Shown here piece after piece: positions 43,871-55,020 of a stretch of 64,000 nucleotides of DNA. How positions within the stretch are numbered: the stretch's first letter is position 1; each line of letters begins with the position of its first letter. Made by a program: the position numbers and the translations under genes. The DNA is from Cynocephalus volans (taxonomy: Eukaryota > Chordata > Mammalia > Dermoptera > Cynocephalidae), in the NCBI RefSeq assembly GCF_027409185.1, contig NC_084462.1, positions 16,591,577-16,655,576 of the forward strand, given 5' to 3'. The notes beneath the pieces are model-generated. The model was not told where the DNA came from. It worked only from the letters and a program-made list of their open reading frames with translations, and made no database searches.

Positions 43871-45109
43871 TGCGTGGACCCCAGACCCTCTGCAGGCAGA
43901 AGAGACCCGGGCTCACCCAGCCCAGAGCTCCCCATGGAGGCTGGCCCCAGACGTGCTCTACCCCAGAGTCCTCTGAGGGCAAATTAGTTTGAGAAACATT
44001 GCATTCGCTTTCCCCGTCCTGCAGATTCGCATCACAAAGAGATGTGGCAAAGGCTGGGAACGTTTGTGAACGTGTTAACTCGGAGAGTTTGAGGACCAAA
44101 CAGAGGGGACTGGGGACCCAGGAAGGGCTTCATTCACCCTCATCAGAGGCTGCAGCACTTTTCTGGCAGTGGAAACTTCTCTTTAATGTTTAATTTCTCC
44201 TTTCATTAACAAACTCACTTCCTCCCTCCCTCGATTCACCTCTTCACTCTGCAGGCATTCACGATCGCCCACGCTGTGGAAGGCTCAGGCTGGGTGATGC
44301 CGGGGGCGTGCAACAGCGTGGGCCAGTAACCAAGACACTGCTCCCCTGTGTTCAGATTCCCTAACAGTCACCGTCAGGTGGAGTCAGCAGGGTGACCCCA
44401 CGCCTGCCCTGGGGTTTTCCTGTAACATTGGGGTCTACCAGGATCCTGCCCCCCCATGAGATGGGTCTCATCTTATAAGAGGAAGCACCCAGGCTCAGGG
44501 TGGGAAATGGATTTGCCCATGACAAGCTGCAGGGCCCCAAACACATCACTTTTGACGCTTGTCCAGCACGATTTCCCCTGTCATTGCAAATCATGAAGGC
44601 TTCCCTAAGGAGCAGGTCCTGGCCTGGGCCTCAAGCCACAATAGGGGTTTCCTTGACCATGGGGTGGAGAGGGCATAGCCTGGGTAAAGGCCAGATGGTG
44701 GGTCTGCATGTACCTGTGAGCTATGGAAGGGAGGGGACACCTAGGCAGAGAAGGGAGAGGCCAGGCAGGGCCTGGTGGAACTGATGACCAACATGACTGC
44801 CCCTGGTGGTCAAGACCCCAGCCCAGCTTCCACCCAGAGGGTCAGCCCCAGGGCGGGAGTCACCCCATGTGACCTGGGCTCAGTCCTCTTTCTTTTCTTG
44901 CCTATAGAAAGTGCGTGCACTGCCTGCCTCCCAGGGGACAGTCAGAAGGATGGTGCTGAGAGGACACAGGCTGAGCTGCATACCCCCAAAGCTCTCGGGC
45001 GGTGTTGGTGGGGACCCTAGGCTTTCTTCTGGGGGATCACAGAGGGCCCCCCCGTGTCCCTCAGCTGAGCCCCTTGGCATCAGACCAGCCCGGACCCCTA
45101 CCAAATTCT
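43871..45109. other. Unique sequence, no gene seen
   Basis: A possible L2 scrap lies near 44235-44345. No exon or further repeat is clear. Confidence 0.3.
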
Positions 45110-45345
45110 CCAAGTTAACAAGTTCAGGGTCTGATGATTAACTAGATTCACAAAGCTAATGAAAAAAAACGAGATATAAATAAATATTCCTGGAGATATT
45201 CCACCCCCTGCAGGCATGAACTTTGAATAATTGGAGAGAATTATGCTGAGGACTAATCAAAAAATTTTTTTTCTTTTGCTAATTACCTCTGGGTTTCATC
45301 AGTGTCAGAGTCTAATCAACTCCAGACATCTTAATTGACCCTTGG
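45110..45345. promoter_or_regulatory. Homeodomain-rich candidate conserved element
   Basis: An AT-rich island in GC-rich DNA. It holds eight TAAT/ATTA cores: GATGATTAACTAG, AAGCTAATGAA, TGAATAATTGG, GAATTATGC, GACTAATCA, GCTAATTACC, TCTAATCAAC and TTAATTGACC. It has no repeat signature. This density is typical of developmental enhancers. Function and conservation are inferred. Confidence 0.35.
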
Positions 45346-46479
45346 GAAATGTTAGGGATGGGGAGGGCTTTGGTGTCATATGGAGGGGGGACTGGGAGCT
45401 AGGGGGAGCAGGGTCCTGAGTCCGTAGCCATCCTGGTCTGGGGTAGGGGCTGGTGGGTGGGGAAGTTGCAGAGCTGGCTCTTGGACCACATGCTGCCCTG
45501 ATCAAGACAAATGAAGCCCTGGCCTGGGCCGCAGGCCACTGACTCCGTTCTCATCATCCACCGCCTCTCCGGAGTTTATCAAGTTAGATGGATGGGCTCA
45601 GGATGGGATCTGGCACCTGGGGCCTGGGGCAAGCCCAGGATTCTCACCCAGGGGATTCTTGGTGTCTCCAGGGAGAAGGAGGATTTGATCCCTTCTCCTG
45701 AAGGAAATCATCTGCATACGATGAAAAATTCCTCTTCCAACACCATAAATCCATTACCTGGGAAGAGGCCTGTCCTCCGAGCGGCTGGTGGCTGGACCAC
45801 AGTTTCCCTGGGGTGTCTCAGAACGCCAGTTCCCAGAGGAGGCTGGAGCGTGTAAGCATTTTGCAGGCCCAGGAAAGCCTTTGACCAAGTTCAGAGGAAA
45901 AACTCATCCACATGGAAATCTGTCCTAATATCCTCCATTCAAGAAATCAAAACTCCCAAACTGGACTCCTCAGCATCTCCCACCCCAGCCTCAGCTCCCA
46001 CTACCCCTTGTCCTGCTCCCTTTCTTGCAAGTTCCTGAGAGATACTGCCTGGCCCCTGTCTCAACCCCCCACAGGCCGAAGTACAGCCTTTGATAGGATG
46101 AATGGGACCCTCCTGTGGGGTCTTCAGACCCCATAATGCCATGAGCCTCCATGAACAGGTGCCAACCCAGTGGGGAGCCCTGTACTCCCGTCTCAGTCAG
46201 CCTCCCTTTCCTGAAGCTCTGGCCCCCTCACTGGCCTGGTCTGCCCCAGCCTCACCCCAGGCTCCTGTGCTGGCCCCCACCACGTAGACTCTGCATGCCA
46301 CGGCCCCTCTGCCTCACGCTCTTCCCACCTGAGCCCTCCCACCCGCTTCCCTGCGCTGGCCACTGCCTGCCTTCATCTCCAAGCCCTCCTTTCCCTTTGT
46401 ACCCTGCCTGCCCAGGACACCCCCACTCACAGCCGAGCTCCTGACGGTGCCCACAAACCCCACCCAGACCTGCATCTCA
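45346..46479. other. Unique sequence, C-rich, no gene seen
   Basis: The plus strand has proline-rich frames in C-rich DNA, merging into L2 at the end. No domain. Confidence 0.3.
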
Positions 46480-47185
46480 CGCCCAGCCATCTTCCCAAAG
46501 TACTTCAGACCCAAACCTGGGAGTCCTCCCTACTCCCCTCCTCTCACCCCCCAGCTGGGTCCCCAGCTCGGCCTCCACGGTGACCATTGCTCCACCTCCT
46601 CCTGGCTGCCTCCCCCTCCCTCCCCAGCCCCCTTCAGTCTGCCTTCCCCACCAAGCCTAACTCAGACAAGTGCCTCTCCCTGCTGAACCCTCACCAAGCC
46701 TGCCTGGCACCCCCTCTCGGTTGCTGACTCCCCTCGTCTGCCCCCCACTGTCGCATGTGGCCTTCTTTCTGTTCTTCCAACCTAGTGTGCTCTGACCACA
46801 GGGCCTTTGCACCTGCTGTTCTGCTTGGAACACACTGCCCAAGACTTCACAAGCCTCAGTCTTCCTTATTACTCAGGGCTCAGCTCAAAAACCCCCTCCT
46901 CAGAGAGGACTTCCTACAACCCACAGCTGAGCTAAAGCCATGCTACCCCTTCCTCACTGTGCCCCAATGGCTTCTATCCCATCACCATGTTTTACTTTCT
47001 TCACATCACCTTCCGGTCTCTGAAATCATGTCCTCCCTTCTTTCCTCCTTCCTTCAGAGTTTACTGTCCGTTTCTAGAATGTCAGCTCCATGAGGCCAGG
47101 ACTCTGTCTTTTCTTTGTGGTCGAACCCTGGGACAAGAGTGCCAGGCATTGGCAGGTACACGATAAATGTTTTCAAACAAGTAAA
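46480..47185 (+). mobile_element. L2 3' end, about 700 bp
   Basis: The L2 order is clear on the plus strand: AAACCTGGGAGTCCTCCCTACTCCCC, CAGGGCCTTTGCACCTGCTG, TCAGCTCAAAAACCCCCTCC, AGAATGTCAGCTCCATGAGGCCAGG and GTGCCAGGCATTGGCAGG with ATAAATG at the end. Confidence 0.75.
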
Positions 47186-47257
47186 ACAGATTCTACCAGC
47201 TTCCCAAAGGGGCTGAGGGATGGCCCTGCCTCGGCCTCAGGTCCCTTGTCTTTATTC

Positions 47258-47313
47258 TTTTTTGTTTGTTTTTTTGTTTTTGGCAGCTGGCCAGTCCAGG
47301 GATTTTCTTTGTT
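47258..47313 (-). mobile_element. tRNA-Ile-like SINE 3' fragment
   Basis: TTTTTGGCAGCTGGCCAGTCC in reverse is the SINE tail end (CAGCTGCCAAAAA). It sits just after the L2. Confidence 0.5.
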
Positions 47314-47334
47314 CTTCCTGTGAGCAATGCCACT

Positions 47335-47400
47335 ATCCGAGACTCAGTTTTCTCATCTGTGAGATGGGAATGACTTCACAGGGTCGAAGGAGAGGACATG
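47335..47400 (-). mobile_element. MIR fragment
   Basis: GACTCAGTTTTCTCATCTGTGAGATGGGAATG is the reversed MIR core. Confidence 0.6.
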
Positions 47401-48029
47401 CTTCATGAAACCCAAAGCCCCCTGAGGAGCCTGGATTTGGGGTCCCACAACCTGTCTAGGGCAGTTGGGGTGCAGCCCTGATCCCCTTCTCTTCTCCCCA
47501 GCTGAGCACCACCTCCTGTTGGGGGTCCACATACCCAGGATGGCTGAAGTGGGCTGTTTGGGACATATCCTCTCTCCCCAGGGCCCCAGATGGATGGCGA
47601 TTCCCCCCAGCAGGCAGGTCCTGGCCAAGGTCACGACGGGCAGTTCCCTCCTGTCCTCAGGCCCTGGGAGGGTGGCACTGTCCTTCATTTCCCTGTGGGA
47701 GCCCCAAGCCAGCCTCCCATGCCCACCCTCCACTGGAGCACCAACGCCGCAGACGGAAGGGAGCCGCGAGTGGGGGTCGGTTCCCTTCTAGGCCCAAGTT
47801 CCCAGAGTGTAAAAGCCAACAGCTGCTTCCCTCCTGTTCAAAAATCACCATCTCCCCAGGCTCTGATCAGTGAAAGTGATGCAAAGGCCATTTGGGCTTT
47901 CCTTATTCTTCTGTTTTCTTCCAAGCTTTCCTTAAACAGGGGGTTGAGACCACCTTTAACTAAGGAGCAAAGGAAGGCACAGGGGGCTTTGCAGGGAAAG
48001 TGACTCTCATAAGTCCAACCCTTGCCAAT

Positions 48030-48355
48030 GGGGGGTGGGAGGTGGACAGGGAGGTAGGGACTCTGGGGTGTGGGGACTGAGGGTTGCCCCCAGATTGGTG
48101 GGGGTCCCAGGGGGCATACAGCCTGGAGAAGTGGGGTTAGGAAGCCCCAGAGATGGGAGGACAGCAGTGCGTGGTCAGCCCTGGGGGAACGGAGTCCCGT
48201 AGAGGCAGGGTCTCATGGAGGTGGGGGTCCTGGGAAGGGAGGGTGGAAGGGTGGGGGTCCTGAAAAAGCCAAGTCCCCAGGAGGCAAGGAGAGGGTTTCC
48301 TAGGGGGGTAGGGAGAGGGTCATGGGGAGGTAGAGTCCCAGGGACGTTCGGGTGC
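48030..48355. repeat. G-rich degenerate minisatellite
   Basis: Repeated GGGGGTCC, GGAGGTGG and GGGAGG runs on the plus strand, with no clean unit. Potential for several G-quadruplexes. Confidence 0.65.
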
Positions 48356-48500
48356 TGAGAAGTCTGTCTCTGTCTCTCATTATCTCTGTCCTCTGTCTCT
48401 CTGCCTCTAGCTTTGTCTTCCTGTCTCTCTCATTGTTTGTCCATTTGTCTGTTCCCATCTTCCTGTCTTGCTCTATCTCCATCTGTCTCCTGTGGGATAT
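48356..48500. repeat. CTGT/TCTC polypyrimidine repeat
   Basis: Imperfect TCTG and CTCT words, similar in kind to 1861-2071 but shorter. It lies directly downstream of the G-rich repeat. Confidence 0.85.
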
Positions 48501-49069
48501 CAAGGTGGATCACTGAGCAGGGGCAGCCTGGGCCCCTGTGGGCACACAGGTGGGTTGGGGGGAGCTGGTGGGGGCTTCAGTGGCTGAGGCCAGGCAGGGC
48601 CTGGCTGGGTTGCCCCTCGTGGTGCAGGCTGGACAGGTGCCACCCACAGTCCCCCATCAGGGAGGGAGGTGGTCCAGCCACCTCTTCACACCGAGGAACC
48701 TGATGTTTTAACCACTGTCTCTGATTTCCTGAGGTCCAAGAGAGTGCTGTGGCAGCAGCTCCTGTGTGGATATACCTGGGTGCACCCCGAGCCCCCTAGG
48801 TCCTTCCTGCCATCCCTCCAACCTCAGCCAGAACTTGGAAGTCACTTATTTTTGTTTCCTGGCCACAAATAGAGCAGCCACCACTGATCTTAGAGCTGAA
48901 AAGAACTGGAAGAAAGTCTTGGTTCTTTCCTTCTGCCTTTGTACAGGTCAAGGGTTAGCATCCCCAAGTGACACGGGAGGGTACCCCAAATAGAGCCTCT
49001 CTGGTTGGCATGGCACCTGGAGCCCCTCCCTCAGGCGCTGGGTGCTGGCTACCCCCTTTTCACCTCCAG

Positions 49070-49145
49070 GCAGGAAAGATGAGGTGAGGGGACTTTCCCA
49101 GGGCCATGCAGCTGGTGGGTGGCAGACTCAGATTCAAGCCCAGAC
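49070..49145 (+). mobile_element. MIR fragment
   Basis: GATGAGGTGAGGGGACTTTCCCAGGGCCATGCAGC is a diverged MIR 3' part. Confidence 0.5.
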
Positions 49146-49304
49146 TCGGCCCCCCAGCCCCCCATCCTGGAAGAACAGGACAAGGAGGGAGCCCAAGACA
49201 GCGACCCTTCCCGCCTCCTCTCCCAGCAAGCCCTGACATGGTGGGTCCAGGGAGCTGCTCCTTCACCACCACCCCTGCCCCCAGGAGACCCTTTCCTGCC
49301 CCAC

Positions 49305-49390
49305 GCTGACACAGGCTTGCTGTGTGACTGCGGGCGAGGGCCCTCCCCTCTCTGGGCCTCCGTTTCCCTTTCCTCATTCCGAGGTCGGAT
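49305..49390 (-). mobile_element. MIR fragment
   Basis: GCTTGCTGTGTGACTGCGGG and CTGGGCCTCCGTTTCCC form a reversed MIR core. Confidence 0.55.
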
Positions 49391-49734
49391 ACCATACACC
49401 CAAGGACCCCTCTGACACAGACACTGTGTAATCCCAGCTGGGCAGCTACCTTAGGCCAGGGCCACCAGAGGCAGCCCCCTGCCTCTGGGCAGAGAGCCCA
49501 CGCACCCTCACCAGCACCCAGGCGCCGGTGCCTGGGCCCGCCGGCCAGCCTGGCCTCCTTGGCAGCAGCAGGCACAATCCATCACTGCTCCGTGATAGAT
49601 TATCTGTCCCTCCTCCTGCCCGCTGCTCTTGCTATTTCGGTTGCAGAATAATGTTTATCAGTTCACACAACAGTGACACCCTCCCTCCCTTCCCTCCCTC
49701 CCTCCTTCCTAAGCTATGGACTCCCAGCAGGTAC

Positions 49735-49955
49735 AGGATGGTTTACTTGGGCTATTTTCATGATCTTAATTTTCCATTCCCCATCTCCTCTCTTCCCCCT
49801 TATTACATTTTGGGCCTTTCTGGGCTTCTGGAATGAGCATACATTTTCCTAGTGATATTTTTTTAATAAAAACCATCATTTATGATTATTTTTCTTCCCC
49901 ACTAACTGTCAGCCTCCTCATTTGGTTTCTTATCAATGTGGCTTTCCGCCTGATT
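49735..49955. promoter_or_regulatory. Candidate conserved AT-rich element
   Basis: CATGATCTTAATTTTCC, GATATTTTTTTAATAAAAACC and ATTTATGATTATTTTTC lie between a CCCT simple repeat and C-rich DNA. No repeat family fits. The role is inferred. Confidence 0.25.
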
Positions 49956-50599
49956 TGTCCCAGACATAGACAGGGGTCTGGGGGCACTTGGGCACTAGGA
50001 TTTGTTCCAGAACTGCAGGCCTCCCACTGGCCACAGGACCCCCCTGCATGGGGCCCACCCCCACCCCCCTCAACCAGTCCCCTCTCAGCCCAGCCCCGCT
50101 ACCTTCTGTTCACGACGGTCCCTGGTCTTCTAGGCTCTTCTGACTCTTCCTTCAGGTGAGTCCCACCTGCACACCTTTCTTGGCTCCAGTACACACAGGG
50201 GACTGGGGTCACAGAAGCCCCACATCAGCCTGTGGATTCTGCCCAGCTCCTCACAAGCCGATGGTCTCTCAAGATCATCGGGGAATGTTTTTTCAAACTC
50301 CAAAAGAACCCCTGTCTTCAAATACTCTCCTGGAGACAGGATCAAGTGAAACAGTGGTGGACCCCACCACACTCTACTGGCAAGACCTAGGGCAGATCCC
50401 CTCATCTCTGAGACTCAGTTTCCCCATCTTTAAATAGAAACAGACTTAGGGTTGTGGATCATTCATTCATTTAACAATACTAATGGATGTGCCAGGAATA
50501 GCCACACACCTGTCCTAGGGTAGAAACCAGCCCAGATATAACCCTACCTACCTGCATGTCAGAGCCCACCACCACCACCACCACACACTCAGAATAGAA

Positions 50600-50690
50600 C
50601 CAGGGCTCCCCATGATTTTGCTGTGTGACCTTGGGCAAGTCACTGACCCTCTCTGAGCCTTCCTTGAATTCCATCTCTGTGAAAGGAAAG
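50600..50690 (-). mobile_element. MIR fragment
   Basis: GCTGTGTGACCTTGGGCAAGTCACTGACCC with GAGCCTTCC, reversed. Confidence 0.7.
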
Positions 50691-51090
50691 GTGCTGGTTC
50701 TGGGCTCCTCCAGCCCTGGCTGGACATTTTCCTTTCCCTGCTCACCCCCGGGGGATCCTGTGTTCTGAGCAGCTGTGGCCTTGGCCAGCTCCTTTTTGTC
50801 TGTCTGTTGGTCACCCAGGAGAAACCAGACCTGGCTGAGGCTCTTCCCTCATGCCCTGGTCTTGTGACCACCTGGGCTCTGGAACCCACGCCCACTGCAG
50901 AGAGAGGCCACATGTCCCTCCCCTCGCTGGGCCCTGGTCCTGGGTGATCCTTGAAGAGGGGACCCTGCTGGGTCAGCTGGGTGGCCAAAGGCCACTGTCC
51001 AGCTTCTGGCTTTGAGGTTGGCAGGAGGAGGGAGTGATCTGTCTTCCCTCACAGCCTGGTTTCTCCCTTATCAGTGGTAGGAGAGGTTGC

Positions 51091-51125
51091 TATGAATATT
51101 CATAACACTAACATGAATATTCATG
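51091..51125. promoter_or_regulatory. Twin 14-bp palindromes (POU-dimer-like)
   Basis: TATGAATATTCATA (51091-51104) and CATGAATATTCATG (51112-51125) are both perfect palindromes with a common ATGAATATTCAT core, and start 21 bp apart, two helical turns. The core resembles the MORE-type site for POU homodimers. A GATA core (TTATCA) lies at 51069-51074. Binding is inferred. Confidence 0.5.
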
Positions 51126-51289
51126 ATGGTAATAATGCTACCCTTTCCATCCTCTTACCCTTGGGTACCTCTATAGCTTGCTAACTCCCCTCACTCATGC
51201 GTCTGTTGATCCCACTGTGTGGGCAAGCGAGGTGGCTTTTCCTCCAGGAGACCCCCTGCGTGGGAAAGATCCCCTGGCCAGGGGCTCAG

Positions 51290-51375
51290 GAGGTCCAGGC
51301 TCACATCTCTGCTCTAAACCCACTTCCTGTGTAAGGGTCACCCTTCCCTGGGTCTCAGTTTCCCTTCTGACCTCC
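51290..51375 (-). mobile_element. MIR fragment
   Basis: CTTCCTGTGTAAGGGTCACCC and CTGGGTCTCAGTTTCCC form a reversed MIR core. Confidence 0.5.
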
Positions 51376-52524
51376 ACGGCCCCTTCTGGCCCCAAGAGGG
51401 TTTGGCCAGGTTGACTTGCTCCTAGAACAAACATCCTCTCTAGTTCCACTTTCCAAGTGCTCCACTTTCTGGGGACAAACCTGGGAGGCTTGGGTTCCCC
51501 GAGGATGTGCGCAGCCAGACTTCAGGTTACCCAGGATGGGAAACCAGAAAGCCAGTGGTCAGGTGTCCCTGCTGCCCTCTGGGCCCATGGCCAGGGACTG
51601 CTCAGCTGGCCATCCCCTGGGACAGGTGAGACTTAAGTAGGCCAGGGGCACTTGAAGGAGGTGGTTCAGGGGCTGCAGGTGCAGCAGAGGGAATATTGAG
51701 ACCTGGGAAGCTGGGCTGTGGAGACCTTCACCTTTGGGTCAGGGTGGTCACTCAGCTGTGTGCCTCAGTGTCCCTCTCTGTAGATGTCTTCCCCTGCTGC
51801 ATTCAAGGCCAGGCTACCCTTGGCCAATGCGGTTGCTCTGTGTTGCAGAATCCCCCTTGGAGGACATTTGGCTGTTTGCCCATTAGTACAGAGGGTACTC
51901 AGCTCAGAACCCAGAGCTTTGAGATTCCAGGGAGGCCAAACCCTGCCACTGCCTGTCCCCAATCTCCTGCCTCCACCCTAGAATGCTCAAGAGCAAGCCC
52001 TCTGCTGGGTCAAGAGCACTCAGGTTCCTACTCTGCCCCTGGGGAGCTCAATGTCCCTATGTCTCCATCTTTGTTTATCTGATTCTTATTGGGCCTGCAA
52101 GCCATGGGTATTCTGGGTCACCATCCCTCCCCGTGTGCCCAGCCTTATCTCCCTGTGGGCGGGACCCTCCTTCAGGGGAAGGAGCAGCCATAAGGTTGCA
52201 GGCCTTTTCCAGAGGGGGCTCCAGCAGGAGGCAGTAGATTGGCTGAAATCATTAAGGAGAATAAGCCCTGCCCAGCACCTTCCAGAGAGTTCCAGGACAC
52301 TTGGCCCCTTGGTATGTCTTCTCCCAATGTCTTTCCTGTCCTGTTAAGCACTGACTGTGTGCTGGGAGCCTTACCTTACTCCAGGGGCCTCAGTGTGGGA
52401 TATGAGTCCTCCCCCCTTGCATGACAGCAAATTAAAGGCTCTGAGAGATTCCCGATCTCTCAACCTCGTGCTTCCCAAACAGACACTGACCGCTGTCCTT
52501 GAGCACTCAGCTCTGACCCCACCA

Positions 52525-52600
52525 GTGCGGACGTGGAGGTTCAGAGCAGTCTGCGCTTGCCCAAGGTCACACAGTGGGTGAGTGGGGGCCAGCCAGGCTG
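52525..52600 (+). mobile_element. MIR fragment
   Basis: GAGGTTCAGAGCAGTCTGC and GCCCAAGGTCACACAGTGGG, plus orientation. Confidence 0.55.
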
Positions 52601-53439
52601 TCACTCACAGTCCACTGAGAGCCGCCCCAGGTGGAGGGCAGATGGAGGTCTCTCGGACGCTGGGTCTGCTACACAGGCTGGCCCTGCACGGGCTTCGTAG
52701 CTGACACCCAGCCTGCTTGGGGCCGTTTGTCTAAATGTGTTCAACCTCATCCTCTCATGAGAACAACGCAGCCACCGCCAACATCTGTGGGGACAACAGC
52801 GGAGGAATGCCTAATGAGGGCTCGGCGTGGCCCCACCACGTAGCGCAGGCTGGGACAGATGGTCCATCATTACCCATTTTTATTAATTACTGGCTCCCCG
52901 TGCTGGGATTGGCTCCCAAGCTCTGGCTTGTCGGACACACTGCGGTCCCAGCTATTCTGGAAGAAACAGCTCTTCATTAAGCACAACGTGCCTCTCGTCC
53001 CAGCTTCCTTTGAGGCCACAGACGTTTTTGGCTCCGTAAGGTCCCTGGGGTATGAGGCTAGGCAAGGAGAAAGAAGTGAGTTTGCAGCTGCCACCTGCCC
53101 GAGGAGACTGGGCGGATGGGGCTGGTGCAGGGAGAGGCAACTGAGAGCCCCTCAGTAGTCCCACCCCGGGTGTGGGCAGGCAGCAAGTCGCCGGGCCCCC
53201 TCCAGACACAGCTCAGGTCTTTCTTCTTCATCACACAGGCCCAGGCCCTTGGCCTTGGGAGGCTTAGGGCCCACAGACCACCTGAAGCCGCGGCTGAGCT
53301 CATGCCCACAGGTGTTTATCTGAGTTGAGGTCCACAGCTTTACTCACATTTGCAAACATTCAGGACCCAGCCCGACCTGTCCTGGAGGCTCCCTGAGGCT
53401 CTAGGATCCCACAAACCTGGGTCCCAAGCCCAGCAATGT

Positions 53440-53560
53440 CTCCAACTCTCAGGGAGGCTGAGTGAGTCCCTTCCCACCTCTGGGCTTCACATTCCCATCT
53501 GTAAAATGGGGGTGCGACAGCACCTCCTCATTGAGTGCTGGAATGAGTTGATGCTCAGGG
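53440..53560 (-). mobile_element. MIR fragment
   Basis: CTCTGGGCTTCACATTCCCATCTGTAAAATGGGGG, reversed MIR core. Confidence 0.65.
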
Positions 53561-54184
53561 CCTGCCGACCCCGGACAGTACCTACAATTTCAGCCCTGCT
53601 GTTCCAAGTTCTGCATTTGGCAAGTTCTTGGCTGCCTGCGGCCTCTGTTTCCTCCTTGAGGGGCAATCGTGTCCTGCCTGCCCTCCAGCATGAAGGCAAT
53701 AGAAAGTGCATCAGGATGAGAGGGACCCATCTGGTCAGACAGTCCTGGGTAGGGGCCCTGATGCTGGGGGAAGACCAGGAGGCCGAGGGCCAGGCCGCCC
53801 AGAGACACAGCCGTGTCCGCCTTCTGGCCAGGACGCCGAGCTCCCTCCCGCTTTGGTGTGGGCCTGTTAGCCTGGGAGATAATGGGACATGAAGCACAGG
53901 CTTTCTAGTCAATAAAGAGAAGCCTCAGAGGCTTTTTATATCTTGCCTCTGTCACATCCGGTAGGCATTTTATCTGCTGCCCACTTGACAGCCTGTCATA
54001 AAGCTGGGCCCTGCCAGAGCCCCAGCTTGGTCTGGGTGCCAGAGTCCCAGCAGGCTGTCGGTGGAGCCCTCACAGCTGAGCAGCCTCAGCGAGGGGAGCT
54101 CAGGCAAGGACCAAGCTGACCCCTTGGGCTTCATGCCAGGCTGTGATCCTGGAATCCCCAGCGAGGAGTCAGGAAGACCCTGTC

Positions 54185-54575
54185 TGCATTAGTCAGCTCA
54201 GGCTGCCGTGACCAAGTGCCACAGACTGAGCAGCTTAAACACCAGAAATTTACTGTCTCACATTCTGGAGGCTGGAAGTCTGAGATCAAGGTGTCAGCAG
54301 GGCTGGTTCCTTCTGAGGCCTCTCTCCTTGGCCTGTAGATGTCCATCTTGTCCCTCTGTCTTCACATGGTCGTCCCTCTGTGTGTGTCTGTGTCCTAATC
54401 TCCATTCCTTATAAGGACACCAGTCAGATTAGATTAGGGCCCACCCTAATGACCTCATTTTTACCTTAATCATCTCTTTAAAAGCTCTATTTCCAAATAC
54501 AGTCACATTCTGCGGTGGTGGGGGTTAGGGCATCAGCATATGAATGGGGGGGGGGATACAATTCAGCCCGTAACA
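54185..54575 (-). mobile_element. Solo MLT1-like LTR
   Basis: TGCATTAGTCAGCTCAGGCTGCC through GGTGTCAGCAGGGCTGGTTCC and TTATAAGGACACCAGTCAG to AATTCAGCCCGTAACA. It is a close relative of 29962-30356. Target duplication is not clear (3 of 5). Confidence 0.8.
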
Positions 54576-54839
54576 GCGTCCTCTTCCTAGAAGTGCCTCT
54601 GGGCAGGCCCCTTTCCCTCTCCAAGCCTCCAAGGACAATATGGGGACTGACCATGACCAGTTAGGGTCATTTCTATACAAACTGTGAAGTGCCACACCAA
54701 CAAGAGACTTGTGGACAAGGAAAGGGATGGAGGGGCAGAGCAGGGTGGGGAGGACTTTCTGGGCGAGGCCCGTCACTTGAGCACAGGCACTGAGCTGAGG
54801 AGCAGGCCTTCAGAAGAAAGTTAGTGGCATCAGATGCTG

Positions 54840-55020
54840 GGGCCTGAAGCCTGGGCTTGAGCCCCAGCCCTGCCACTTACTGGCTATGTGACCATTGACA
54901 AATTACTTAACCTTCTGGGCTTCAGTTTCCCTATCTGGCAAGTAGGGATAATCCTAATACCTACCCATAGGGCTGGTGAAAGGAACGAGTGAATGAACAT
55001 GTGTAGAGCGCATCCGGTGA
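54840..55020 (-). mobile_element. MIR SINE
   Basis: GGGCTTGAGCCCCAGCCCTGCC, ACTGGCTATGTGACCATTG, CTTCAGTTTCCCTATCTGG and GAATGAACATGTGTAGAGC, reversed and almost complete. Confidence 0.75.

Larger units (their letters stand above)
51376..54180. other. Mostly unique GC-rich sequence, no gene seen
   Basis: Apart from MIR scraps (52525, 53440) no repeat or gene is recognised. A 180-codon frame at 53350 overlaps a reversed MIR. Around 52870-52900 an AT-rich CCATTTTTATTAATTACTGG may be a small conserved element. Confidence 0.35.

Noticed and set aside
53350-53892. 180-codon plus-strand frame
   Set aside because: Overlaps a reversed MIR at 53440-53560 and a minus-strand frame of similar length. 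No domain.
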